From Bacteroidia bacterium (GTDB taxonomy: Bacteria > Bacteroidota > Bacteroidia > 2-12-FULL-35-15): a DNA stretch of 64,000 nt. The notes below the pieces were generated by a model, which saw only the letters and a list, made by a program, of their open reading frames with translations, was not told where the DNA came from and did not search any database. Of this stretch, positions 1 to 7,850 are shown piece by piece; positions within the stretch are counted from its first letter, which is position 1, and every line of letters begins with the position of its first letter. Location of the stretch: NCBI GenBank assembly GCA_020051175.1, contig JAGVJJ010000048.1:28290-92289 (forward strand). The letters are read 5' to 3'. The translations under genes and the position numbers were made by a program.

Positions 1-1
1 C

Positions 2-442
2 GCTAACTCTCCAGGTCACCCAAACAGCATCCCAGGTTCAGTAATGGCTTGTCTTGCTAAAACTGGTAACCCGAATATGTCTGCTGCAAAAGGAAGAGCA
101 TATATCGACACTATCCAGGGCTATGTTGCTCCACGTATGGTTTGCGCTTTAGGTCTTCCTGGCTGCACTCCTGACCCATCTGGTATCAAAGAAAAAGCAA
201 ATGCTGCTAACGTAATTGCTTTCCCTAACCCGGCTACTGATGCAGTTCATTTCTCTTCAAAAGGAAGCAACATTCAATCAGTTGAATTGTTTGACCTTAC
301 AGGAAGAATGGTGAAAAAAGCTGCTGGCTTAAACGTTACTGAATACACAGTTGAACTTAAAGGTTTAACTGCTGGTGTTTACGTAGCTAAAATTAAATCT
401 GACAAAGGCGCTGTGGCAACTAAGCGTGTTGTTGTGAAATAA
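2..442 (+). CDS. T9SS type A sorting domain protein, C-terminal part (5' end outside window)
   Basis: The frame is open from base 2, so the true start lies upstream and only the last 146 codons are visible. The last ~80 residues form a type A T9SS sorting domain: a FPNPATD motif, a VELFDLTGRMV strand, a GVYVAKI strand and a basic KRVVVK end. Such domains direct export across the outer membrane by the type IX system and are then cleaved for surface attachment or release. The part before it (PGHPNSIPGS, SAAKGRAYIDTIQGYVAPRM) resembles what I remember of the C-terminal end of Bacteroidota T9SS-exported alpha/beta hydrolases, but that assignment is weak without the catalytic region. A strong terminator follows 18 bp after the stop. 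Confidence 0.8.
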   Translation, partial: ANSPGHPNSIPGSVMACLAKTGNPNMSAAKGRAYIDTIQGYVAPRMVCALGLPGCTPDPSGIKEKANAANVIAFPNPATDAVHFSSKGSNIQSVELFDLTGRMVKKAAGLNVTEYTVELKGLTAGVYVAKIKSDKGAVATKRVVVK

Positions 443-460
443 TTATTACAAACAAAAAGG

Positions 461-500
461 AATCCCCTGCCGACTTATTGTTAGCAGGGGATTTTTATTT
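461..500 (+). terminator. Intrinsic terminator of the T9SS type A gene
   Basis: Perfect 10-bp stem (461-470 with 484-493, aatcccctgc/gcaggggatt) with a 13-nt loop, followed by a T-rich run. It lies just after the stop codon at 442. Confidence 0.85.
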
Positions 501-644
501 ATAGGACCAAGGACTATTAAACAACCGCCCTTATTTATTCATTGAGCCTTAGAGCCTTTGTGCTAATTTTTTTGCCACTAAGACGCGAAGACACAAAGTT
601 TTAATATATATATCATGAAGCCTTTAATCACCTTTAATCATAAC

Positions 645-704
645 AATCCGCGTCATCTGCGTTCCTATTTTATTTAAAATATTGGAACGCTGATTTCGCT
701 GATT
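645..704. repeat. Imperfect intergenic palindrome (gcgttcc type)
   Basis: Arms 645-665 and 684-704 pair at about 17 of 21 positions (aatc.gcg..atc.gcgttcc); the 18-nt loop is A/T only. It sits between the first terminator and the stop of the convergent saccharopine dehydrogenase-like gene. The rest of 501-644 holds only a degenerate sequence of the gccactaagacgcgaag type and no gene. Confidence 0.6.
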
Positions 705-722
705 AAACTGATAAATTATGAT

Positions 723-2054
723 TTAGTTAGCCCTTTTCTCCTCAAACACAATCCCAAACGTTTCCAGCTCGGCCAGCAAAGGCTCATAAATTTCTTTTGT
801 GGTTGGTATAACCACCCCACGGGCCTTTATTTTCCCCTGCAAAATCATTTTTGATGCGATAGCAAGCGGTAAACCTACCGTTTTTGCCATGGCAGTATAC
901 ACCTGATCCTCCCCTTTTACAACCAGTGAGGAAGTCAGTTTCTGTGTTTTTTTGTCTTTTGTTGTATATTCAAACAGATGCTGCATTACAATCATGTCTT
1001 TATCATGTGGTTGCAGCTTCCATTTTTCTTCCAGCAAGTCCTGCAATATCTGGGCAGGTGTGGCATTCGCAAGCCGTATTTTGCGGTCTTCAAAAACACC
1101 CAGCCATTCGATTTTGCTAAGTGCTTCTGCATCCATTTCATTGCCCATGAACGCCACCAGCTTTTGTTTAGTTGTAGATTTTCCAGCAGGAAGGTAAGCT
1201 TCAAGTAACCATCTATAAGTCATTGATTCAGAAGCCTCTATTTTATAAGTATCGTCCGTGAGTCCCAGTTTCACGAAAACGTTCCACGCTTTGCAATAAC
1301 CGGGCATACGCAATGTTCCACGCAACATGGTCGGGATGCCTGAAATATTGTATAACTTCCTGTACGACAAGGAGTCGCGATTGGCATAGGCATCGAATTT
1401 ACCATGGCCTTCTACTTCAATCGTATCAATTTGAGTGAATAACCTGTTGTAAGGCAGGTATTTGTATTCGCCATGCTCAATGTACTGGGCTGTACCCTGT
1501 CCTGCCAGGACCACATTTCTGGGGTTCCAGGAGAATTTGTATCCCCAGGGGTTATCATTGCTCTCCGGGGCTACTAAACCACCACAAAACGATTTAAAAG
1601 AAGTCAGTTCCCCGCCCTGCTCATGGATATCATCAATCACTTTCATGGCCGAAGCATGGTCAATTCCCGGGTCAAGACCTGTTTCATTCATCAGGATAAT
1701 ACCGGCAGCTTTTGCCTCTGCATCCAGCTCCCCCATTTCTTTAGATACATAAGAAGCTGTTGCCAGGTGCTTTTTAAAACGCACACAATCCCTTGCCACA
1801 TTCATGTGCATGGTTGCCGGAAGCATGGAAATAACCATATCCGCACGTTTAATTTCATCCTCCCGCTGCTGATCGTTGGTAATGTCAAACACTATGGCAC
1901 GTGCATTGGGATGGTTGTTCGTTTTTTGCTTTACCAGTTCCAGCGATACATCCCCAACAGTCACCGACCAGTTTTCCGCTGTAGAATGCTCCAAAAGGTA
2001 TTTAATCAGCGATGATGCCGAACGGCCTGCTCCTATTACTAAAATATTCTTCAA
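723..2054 (-). CDS. Saccharopine dehydrogenase family protein
   Basis: 443 residues. An N-terminal Rossmann fold with GAGRSASS (residues 8-15) is followed by the catalytic/C-terminal domain of the saccharopine dehydrogenase family (NETGLDPGIDHASAMKVI, then CGGLVAPESNDNPWGYKFSW). The family interconverts saccharopine with lysine or glutamate semialdehyde using NAD(P), in lysine degradation or alpha-aminoadipate metabolism. Length and motifs fit the saccharopine reductase-like proteins common in Bacteroidota. The only start compatible with the N-terminal beta strand is TTG at 2054; a stop lies a few codons upstream. A dispersed repeat begins about 10 bp upstream of the start. The exact reaction direction cannot be read from sequence. 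Confidence 0.85.
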   Translation of the reverse strand: MKNILVIGAGRSASSLIKYLLEHSTAENWSVTVGDVSLELVKQKTNNHPNARAIVFDITNDQQREDEIKRADMVISMLPATMHMNVARDCVRFKKHLATASYVSKEMGELDAEAKAAGIILMNETGLDPGIDHASAMKVIDDIHEQGGELTSFKSFCGGLVAPESNDNPWGYKFSWNPRNVVLAGQGTAQYIEHGEYKYLPYNRLFTQIDTIEVEGHGKFDAYANRDSLSYRKLYNISGIPTMLRGTLRMPGYCKAWNVFVKLGLTDDTYKIEASESMTYRWLLEAYLPAGKSTTKQKLVAFMGNEMDAEALSKIEWLGVFEDRKIRLANATPAQILQDLLEEKWKLQPHDKDMIVMQHLFEYTTKDKKTQKLTSSLVVKGEDQVYTAMAKTVGLPLAIASKMILQGKIKARGVVIPTTKEIYEPLLAELETFGIVFEEKRAN

Positions 2055-2063
2055 TTTATCTAT

Positions 2064-2093
2064 GAATTACGAATTTATACGAATTACCGAATC
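2064..2093 (-). repeat. attcgtaa-type repeat directly upstream of a start codon
   Basis: Read on the minus strand this is gattcggtaattcgtataa followed by attcgtaattc. It closely matches 54901-54933, which sits in the same orientation just upstream of the methylmalonyl-CoA mutase gene. Related sequence precedes the starts at 9152 and 56732. Confidence 0.6.
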
Positions 2094-2123
2094 AGACTGC
2101 TATTATCGTCTGAAATCTTGTAC

Positions 2124-2164
2124 GCTGTCAGTCTGAGCCTGTCAAAGACACAAAGGCTGGCAAG
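2124..2164. repeat. GTCAGTCTGAGC-type dispersed repeat
   Basis: Matches 63419-63456 over gtcagtctgagc...gtc.aagac...ggctggcaa. A third, inverted and diverged copy lies at 17461-17500. It is non-coding and lies in the divergent region between the genes at 2054 and 2349. Confidence 0.6.
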
Positions 2165-2195
2165 TACCTTTTTGAACCCTGCGAATTTACGAAAA

Positions 2196-2234
2196 CATGG
2201 TTACAGATAACGAATCGGTTACGAATTTACGAAA
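2196..2234. repeat. 39-bp dispersed repeat, inverted copy at 9117-9154
   Basis: The reverse complement of 9117-9154 is identical to this stretch apart from one extra C (position 2216 region). The copy at 9.1 kb spans the bioA stop and the start codon of the next gene; here it is purely intergenic. Confidence 0.8.
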
Positions 2235-2348
2235 CAAGCTTGAGTTCTATTATCAGGGAAATAGCTGATCTCTAAATAATTTTCATTTCACATACAATAA
2301 GTAAAAAGTATGCCCGTTATCGTATTGTAAAACAAATCAAAAAACTGC

Positions 2349-2531
2349 ATGAACAAAACTTCTACTAAAAAAAATTTATCTGACAGCAAATTGAATAAAG
2401 AGATGGATGATGCAAAAGATTTTCCATACGAACCCGGAGACAACATCATCAATAACATCCTGAACTATTCAAAAGCACTGAGCGTGCGTAAGTCCAAACA
2501 AATGGACCATTTTGAAATGGTGCTGAACTAA
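2349..2531 (+). CDS. Small conserved hypothetical protein (60 aa)
   Basis: 60 residues, acidic/basic mixed, ending in INNILNYSKALSVRKSK and FEMVLN. I recall similar short proteins with an ILNYSKAL...K block and VLN terminus in many Bacteroidota, without a known function. The gene has an ATG start and is followed within 15 bp by a strong terminator, which supports it as an independent transcription unit. No signal peptide or membrane segment. Confidence 0.7.
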   Translation: MNKTSTKKNLSDSKLNKEMDDAKDFPYEPGDNIINNILNYSKALSVRKSKQMDHFEMVLN

Positions 2532-2540
2532 AAAGATAAA

Positions 2541-2580
2541 AAACAAGAGGCGGTTTCTGATGAAGCCGCCTCTTTTGTTA
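2541..2580 (+). terminator. Intrinsic terminator of the 60-residue gene
   Basis: Stem aagaggcgg (2545-2553) with ccgcctctt (2566-2574), extended by weaker pairs, followed by TTTTGTTAT. An in-frame ATG at 2560 for the next gene would lie inside this hairpin, which argues against that upstream start. Confidence 0.85.
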
Positions 2581-2616
2581 TATCTCTTGCTATATTTATT
2601 GGACAATATTACCCCC

Positions 2617-3237
2617 ATGAACCTTTTCAATACGGATGAAAGTTCCGGTACCACCATCCACACGTTTGATTTGCCGGATGCCGACATTGTTTTTTACGAG
2701 CATTTTTTTACAAATCGTCAAAGCGATGAGCTGTTCAAAAAGCTGAAGGAAAACATACGCTGGCAGCAGGATAAAATTAAGCTTTATGGCAAAATCATTG
2801 ACCTTCCACGCCTTACCGCATGGTATGGTGAAAAAGCATACGGGTACTCAGGAATAACAATGCCCGTGCATCCCTTTACTGATGAATTACAGCTGATAAA
2901 ATCTGCCATTGAAAAAGCAACGGATACAAAATTTACAGGTGTGCTGCTCAATTATTACCGCAATGGCAACGACAGCGTGAGCTGGCATTCCGATGACGAA
3001 AAAGAACTTGGAAAAAATCCCATTATTGCCTCAGTATCTTTTGGTGCAACACGTACGTTCCAGCTGCGACATAAGACCAGGAAAGACCTGAAAAAGCAGG
3101 CTATTTCTTTATCCAATGGTTCACTGCTCCTGATGAAAGGCAGCACACAGCATTTCTGGGAGCACCAGGTACCTAAAACATCAAAACCAATCGGGCCGCG
3201 TATCAACCTCACCTTCAGGGATATACAATCCCACTGA
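2617..3237 (+). CDS. alkB: AlkB-type 2-oxoglutarate/Fe(II) dioxygenase
   Basis: 206 residues from ATG 2617. The Fe(II) ligands are H124 and D126 (WHSDDE) and H183 (WEHQVPKT); the 2-oxoglutarate-binding RxNLTxR motif is R195-R201. The protein is the size of the AlkB homologue 2/3 type, which removes alkyl groups from damaged DNA or RNA bases by oxidative demethylation. I place the start at 2617 rather than at the in-frame ATG 2560, because the extra 19 residues are translated from the preceding terminator and are not like AlkB. An upstream TAnnTTTG-type box was not found. It is a single gene between a terminator and the next promoter. Confidence 0.88.
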   Translation: MNLFNTDESSGTTIHTFDLPDADIVFYEHFFTNRQSDELFKKLKENIRWQQDKIKLYGKIIDLPRLTAWYGEKAYGYSGITMPVHPFTDELQLIKSAIEKATDTKFTGVLLNYYRNGNDSVSWHSDDEKELGKNPIIASVSFGATRTFQLRHKTRKDLKKQAISLSNGSLLLMKGSTQHFWEHQVPKTSKPIGPRINLTFRDIQSH

Positions 3238-3287
3238 TACGTTCTTTCATAAAAGCTGTAAAAAAAAGATATATGCGCTTGTTTTGT

Positions 3288-3295
3288 TATATTTG
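3288..3295 (+). promoter_or_regulatory. Putative Bacteroidota -7 box (TATATTTG)
   Basis: TATATTTG matches TAnnTTTG and lies 49 bp upstream of the TTG start at 3345. A clear -33 TTG at the usual spacing is not evident. Confidence 0.4.
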
Positions 3296-3344
3296 AGCTG
3301 CAATTGAGTGCATTCATGTATTTTACTAGTAAGCTTATTCTGGT

Positions 3345-5306
3345 TTGAAAAAACGCATTTTCTATTTTTTATTTCTCTGTCTTTATTCCTTCAGCAGCTT
3401 CGCTCAACTAAGCCGGCTTGATTCATTAAAGCGCCAACTTGCAACTGCTCCGGACGATACAAATAAAATTGTTCTATACCTAAAGGTATGCATGTTGGCA
3501 GATTCTCTTCCCTGTGGTGAAGAAGCGTTAAAACTTGCAAAAAAACTTGATTCCAAAGAAGGGATTGCAATTTCCGTTATGACCATCGGAGATTTTCATT
3601 ATCGGAAACAACAATACGATAAGGCCCTTGAGTATTATGCAAAAGCAACAAAACTATGCGAGGCTGGAGGCTTTAAAGATTATTTAGCACGTCTGTACAT
3701 GCATATCGGTTATATCTACCGGCCTAATGAACCCAATATTGCTCTTGAATACTATGAAAAAAGCCTTCAGGTTGTAAATGAACTCAAGGATGAATTAAGC
3801 GCATCGTACATGCTTAGTGCTATTGGTAATGTATACGAAGGCACTTATGGGACCAAAACTTATAATGGACATAATGCACTTGAATATTATGAAAAAAGCC
3901 TGGAAATACGTGAACGGCTGGGTTCTCCGGAAGAGATTGCCGCCTCATTGAATGAAACGTCCAGGATATATGAACAGTCGGGCAATGTTGAGAAAGCAGC
4001 CTCTTTCTGGCAAAAAGGACTTTCAATAGCAGAAAAGATTGGCAGTGGGAATAATATTGTCTACTTCTGTAACCTTATCGGACAAAGCCATTATAGGAAA
4101 GGCGACTATTCAAAAGCCTTGGAATACCAGCAAAAGGCATATAAAGTTGTTTCAGCAAACAAGGTTATTGATTATACAATTATGAGTGAGGTAGCTTATG
4201 CACTGGCGCTTACGTATTCGAAACAGGAAGACTATAAAAAAGCCACCGAATACTATGAGCTTTACAATGCGTGCAATGATACCTTAAGGGCCCGAACCGA
4301 TAATGTTAGCCTTGTTAACCTGAAGCATACGCTTGCCACGGAACGTGAGCAGGAACATTTACTTTTAAAAGATGCTGAAATAGAGAAACAGAAGGCCATT
4401 GTAGAAACCCAGATTGTACTCCGCAATGCCTTTCTTATAGGGCTCGGACTGGTGATTGCCCTGGTGGTTTTTATTTTAAGAGGTTACCGCCAAAAACAGA
4501 AAGCCAACCAAAAGCTTGAAGGTGCTTATAAAATCATTGAAGAAAAAACAAAAGCCATTACAGATAGCATCCGTTATGCCCTTCGTATACAAAGGGCTTC
4601 CCTGCCCCACCGTAGTGAGATATGGGCCGCTTTACAGCAAAGTTTTGTTTTATACATACCAAAGGACATTGTAAGTGGCGACTTTTACTGGTTCAATAAA
4701 AGCAGCTCTACAGTTTTCCTTGCTGCTGTAGACTGTACCGGTCATGGTGTTCCTGGGGCATTTATGAGTATTGTGGGTTCGGAGCGGCTAAACGATGCTG
4801 CTGAAGTGGAAAATGACCCTGGTAAAATGCTTGCACTGCTTAACAAAGGAATAAAACGATCCCTCAGGCAGTCCGAACATGCTGAATCTACCCGTGATGG
4901 GATGGACATTGCACTGTGTTCTATTGATTTGGACAATTACCGCCTTTCGTATGCAGGTGCCAACCGCCCATTGTGGATTATCCGGAAGGACAGCAATACC
5001 ATTGAAGAAATCAAGGCTACTAAAATGGCCATTGGCGGGCTCACCAGGGACGATCAATCTTTTGACACACATACCGTACAGCTTCAGAAAGGCGATAACT
5101 TTTACATATTTACAGATGGCTATATGGACCAGTTTGGCGGCCCTGAAGGTAAAAAAATGACCACAAAAAGATTCAAGGAAATATTACTCAGCATACAGGA
5201 TAGAACCATGCAGGATCAACGGAAATATTTAACAACTTTTGCAGAATCCTGGAAAGGCAACCTGGAACAGGTGGACGATATCCTGGTAATGGGAGTAAAA
5301 CTATAA
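3345..5306 (+). CDS. TPR-repeat membrane protein with SpoIIE/PP2C phosphatase domain
   Basis: 653 residues. A signal peptide (ending SSFAQ, ~residue 21) precedes about six TPR-like helical repeats (~50-330, e.g. ALEYYEKSLEIRERLG). A charged coiled coil leads to one membrane segment (~361-380, LIGLGLVIALVVFIL), a second coiled coil, and a C-terminal SpoIIE-type PP2C domain (~435-653). Metal-binding motifs are visible: SGDFYW, VDCTGHGVPGA, RDGMD and FTDGYMDQFGG. The layout implies TPRs in the periplasm sensing a partner and a cytoplasmic Ser/Thr phosphatase, by analogy to SpoIIE/RsbU, which act on anti-sigma antagonists; no such partner is adjacent. The start is TTG, forced by an upstream in-frame stop at 3330. 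A paralogue lies at 50896-53205. Confidence 0.88.
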   Translation: MKKRIFYFLFLCLYSFSSFAQLSRLDSLKRQLATAPDDTNKIVLYLKVCMLADSLPCGEEALKLAKKLDSKEGIAISVMTIGDFHYRKQQYDKALEYYAKATKLCEAGGFKDYLARLYMHIGYIYRPNEPNIALEYYEKSLQVVNELKDELSASYMLSAIGNVYEGTYGTKTYNGHNALEYYEKSLEIRERLGSPEEIAASLNETSRIYEQSGNVEKAASFWQKGLSIAEKIGSGNNIVYFCNLIGQSHYRKGDYSKALEYQQKAYKVVSANKVIDYTIMSEVAYALALTYSKQEDYKKATEYYELYNACNDTLRARTDNVSLVNLKHTLATEREQEHLLLKDAEIEKQKAIVETQIVLRNAFLIGLGLVIALVVFILRGYRQKQKANQKLEGAYKIIEEKTKAITDSIRYALRIQRASLPHRSEIWAALQQSFVLYIPKDIVSGDFYWFNKSSSTVFLAAVDCTGHGVPGAFMSIVGSERLNDAAEVENDPGKMLALLNKGIKRSLRQSEHAESTRDGMDIALCSIDLDNYRLSYAGANRPLWIIRKDSNTIEEIKATKMAIGGLTRDDQSFDTHTVQLQKGDNFYIFTDGYMDQFGGPEGKKMTTKRFKEILLSIQDRTMQDQRKYLTTFAESWKGNLEQVDDILVMGVKL

Positions 5307-5379
5307 TAGCCGATGCGTAAGAAACGCCAATACAGCAACTAAAAATATAAAACGGATAAAAATAATTAAAACGGATATC

Positions 5380-7203
5380 ATGAAAAAAAAATTAATTCTT
5401 ATCAGCAGCATTGTTGCTCTCTTCGGTTGCGGCAATGATAAATCTCATAACAGTGGGGCCAACAAAGCACTACAGGACAGTGTTCAAACCTTTCTGAATG
5501 ATTACAACAAACGCTACCAGGAGCTGAACATTGTTGCCAATGAAACATCATGGCTCACCCAGACCCGAATTGTGGAAGGCGATTCCAGCAATGCCATTGC
5601 CAACAACAAGGCGCAGGAAGCGTATGCCGAATTTTCGGGAAGTAGCGCCAATATTGAAAATGCAACCAAATTCCTGAAACAGCAGGATAAATTAACTCCC
5701 CTGCAGGTAAAGCAGTTAAAAAGTATTTTGTACAAGGCAGCCAATAATCCCGGTACTTTACCAGACCTGGTTAAAGCACGCATTAAGGCGGAAACCAAAC
5801 AAACGGAAGATTTGTTCGGTTTCGATTTTAAAATTGATGGCAAATCTGTAAGCGCAAATGATATTGATGAAGCGCTGGCGGATGAAAAAAATATAATGAA
5901 GCGCCAGAAGGCCTGGGAATCAAGCAAAGAAGTTGGTAAAGGCCTGAAAGCAGGGTTATTGAACCTGCGCGACCTGCGCAACAAAACCGTTCAGGGACTA
6001 GGTTACAATGACTTTTTTGAATACCAGGTTTCGGAGTATGGCATGACAACTAAGGAAATGGTAGATATGCTGCAGAAGTTCAATAAGGAGTTGTATCCAT
6101 TGTTCCGTGAGCTGCATACCTATACCCGCTATGAACTGGCTAAAAAATACGATGTGAAAGATGTTCCGGATTTGATTCCTGCACATTGGCTGCCAAACCG
6201 GTGGGGACAAGACTGGAGCAGCCTGGTAGATGTAAAAGGCATTAACCTTGACAGCGCCCTGAAAACAAAAGATGCGGAGTGGATTGTGAAACAGGGTGAG
6301 CGCTTTTATGTAAGTCTTGGTTTCCCGGAATTACCTAAAACATTCTGGGAAAAATCGGATTTGTATCCATTGGAAAAAGATGCAAAGTATAAAAAGAACA
6401 ACCATGCTTCTGCATGGCACATGGACCTCGACAATGATGTACGTTCCCTGATGAGCGTTATCCCTAACAGCGAGTGGTATGAAACATCCCACCAAGAACT
6501 GGGACATATCTATTATTACCTGTCATATAGCAACCCGGAAGTGCCATTCCTGCTGCGCGAAGGCGCTAACCGCGCATACCATGAGGCATTGGGGAGCATG
6601 ATGGGAATGGCCGCTATGCAAAAGCCTTTCATGGAGAACCTGGATCTGATTCCTAAAAATACCAAGTCGGATGAGATGCAAACCTTGCTGAAAGAGGCTT
6701 TGAACTATGTGGTGTTTATCCCTTTCAGCACCGGCACAATGAGTATGTTTGAGCACGATTTATACTCCAACAATTTACCTGCGGACCAGCTGAACAAACG
6801 TTGGTGGGAGCTTGCGGCACAATACCAGGGTATTGCGCCTCCAACAGCCAGAGGTGAAGAATTCTGCGATGCTGCCACTAAAACGCATATCAATGACGAT
6901 CCTGCACAATACTATGATTATGCACTCTCCTTTGTGCTGTTGTTCCAGGTACACGATCACATTGCAAAAAACATCCTGCACCAGGACCCTCACGCTACCA
7001 ACTATTATGGAAACAAGGAAGTAGGCAAGTTCATTGCTGAAATCATGAAGCCTGGTGCCAGCAAGGATTGGAGAGAAGTGCTGAAAGAAAAAACAGGAAG
7101 CGAGCTGAGTGCAAAAGCCATGCTGGACTACTTTTCACCGCTGATGGATTATTTGAAAAAACAAAACGAAGGCAGGAAATATACCTTGCCGGAGTTGAAG
7201 TAG
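5380..7203 (+). CDS. M2 (angiotensin-converting-enzyme-like) lipoprotein with altered zinc motif
   Basis: 607 residues with a lipoprotein signal (ALFGC, Cys17). The body aligns along its length with M2 peptidyl-dipeptidases: NNHASAWHMD, then the zinc motif region, then LLREGANRAYHEALGS (third ligand E402), and near the C-terminus KTHIN...YYDYALSFVLLFQVH, which holds the equivalents of ACE Lys511, His513, Tyr520 and Tyr523. The usual HHEMGH is here H371-Q-E-L-G-H376, so the first zinc-ligand His (ACE His383) is Gln372, codon CAA at 6493-6495, while the general base Glu373 and second His376 remain. The protein may bind zinc poorly, be inactive, or belong to a subfamily using Gln. Predicted location is a lipid-anchored envelope protein. 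Confidence 0.85.
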   Translation: MKKKLILISSIVALFGCGNDKSHNSGANKALQDSVQTFLNDYNKRYQELNIVANETSWLTQTRIVEGDSSNAIANNKAQEAYAEFSGSSANIENATKFLKQQDKLTPLQVKQLKSILYKAANNPGTLPDLVKARIKAETKQTEDLFGFDFKIDGKSVSANDIDEALADEKNIMKRQKAWESSKEVGKGLKAGLLNLRDLRNKTVQGLGYNDFFEYQVSEYGMTTKEMVDMLQKFNKELYPLFRELHTYTRYELAKKYDVKDVPDLIPAHWLPNRWGQDWSSLVDVKGINLDSALKTKDAEWIVKQGERFYVSLGFPELPKTFWEKSDLYPLEKDAKYKKNNHASAWHMDLDNDVRSLMSVIPNSEWYETSHQELGHIYYYLSYSNPEVPFLLREGANRAYHEALGSMMGMAAMQKPFMENLDLIPKNTKSDEMQTLLKEALNYVVFIPFSTGTMSMFEHDLYSNNLPADQLNKRWWELAAQYQGIAPPTARGEEFCDAATKTHINDDPAQYYDYALSFVLLFQVHDHIAKNILHQDPHATNYYGNKEVGKFIAEIMKPGASKDWREVLKEKTGSELSAKAMLDYFSPLMDYLKKQNEGRKYTLPELK

Positions 7204-7214
7204 TAATTATTATT

Positions 7215-7307
7215 GGTAGTCATTCCGACCGAAGCGGAGGAATCTTTTGATGTAATTATGTATCATTTTTTTTAAAAGATTTCCCCCACTCCGGCCGGAT
7301 GGCATAC
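7215..7307. repeat. Imperfect palindromic intergenic element
   Basis: Arms 7215-7248 and 7274-7307 (attccgaccgaagcggagga.../...cccccactccggccggat) pair imperfectly over ~34 bp, with a T/A-rich centre. It fills the gap between the M2 gene and the next gene. The attccgaccgaagcgg core resembles intergenic repeats I recall from other Bacteroidota. Confidence 0.6.
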
Positions 7308-7322
7308 AGTAAAAAACTGTAA

Positions 7323-7850
7323 ATGAACTTTACCGCGCAGCTTGCCATAGAGCATTCCCGCTCAAATACAGACCTTATCACAAAGGCCATTGGGAGCAGT
7401 TCGAAAAAATTTAAAGAGATTGTTGATATTATTTACAACGAACAAGCACCGTTGCCACAGCGGGCATCCTGGTTGCTGGCTGCAGTAAATGAGAAGCACC
7501 CCGAATTGCTGAACCAATACATCCCTTTATTTATAACTACGGTTCACAAATTTAAAATTGACGGTATAAAAAGGAATATGCTTTCGGCACTTTCCCAACA
7601 TACCATCCCGGAAGAACTGCAGGGACAAATAGTAAATACCTGCTTTGAGTTTTTGTTGTCGTCAGACGAAACTGTTGCAGTAAAAGTGTTTGCCATGCAA
7701 ATCATTGCGAACATTGCAAAAGAACACCCTGAGCTACAGGATGAATTAAAGGCGGTAATTGAAGACCAGCTGCCAAAAAGCAGTGCAGCGTTTCACGCGC
7801 GGGCAAAGCGGATTTTAAAAGGGTTCCGACAAAATTTAAAAAAAGTATGA
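7323..7850 (+). CDS. Helical-repeat (HEAT-like) hypothetical protein
   Basis: 175 residues, predicted all-alpha with repeating hydrophobic helices (IVDIIYNEQAPLPQRASWLL, PLFITTVHKF, VAVKVFAMQIIANIAKEHPE) like HEAT/ARM repeats. No catalytic motif, signal or membrane segment. Its TGA overlaps the bioA ATG (ATGA at 7847-7850), so the two are probably translationally coupled. I do not recognise a named family; a cytoplasmic scaffold or binding role is only a guess. Confidence 0.8.
   Translation: MNFTAQLAIEHSRSNTDLITKAIGSSSKKFKEIVDIIYNEQAPLPQRASWLLAAVNEKHPELLNQYIPLFITTVHKFKIDGIKRNMLSALSQHTIPEELQGQIVNTCFEFLLSSDETVAVKVFAMQIIANIAKEHPELQDELKAVIEDQLPKSSAAFHARAKRILKGFRQNLKKV

Noticed and set aside
2560..2616. 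Upstream ATG extending alkB by 19 residues
   Set aside because: It lies in the stem of the preceding terminator and the extra residues are a hydrophobic run not found in AlkB.
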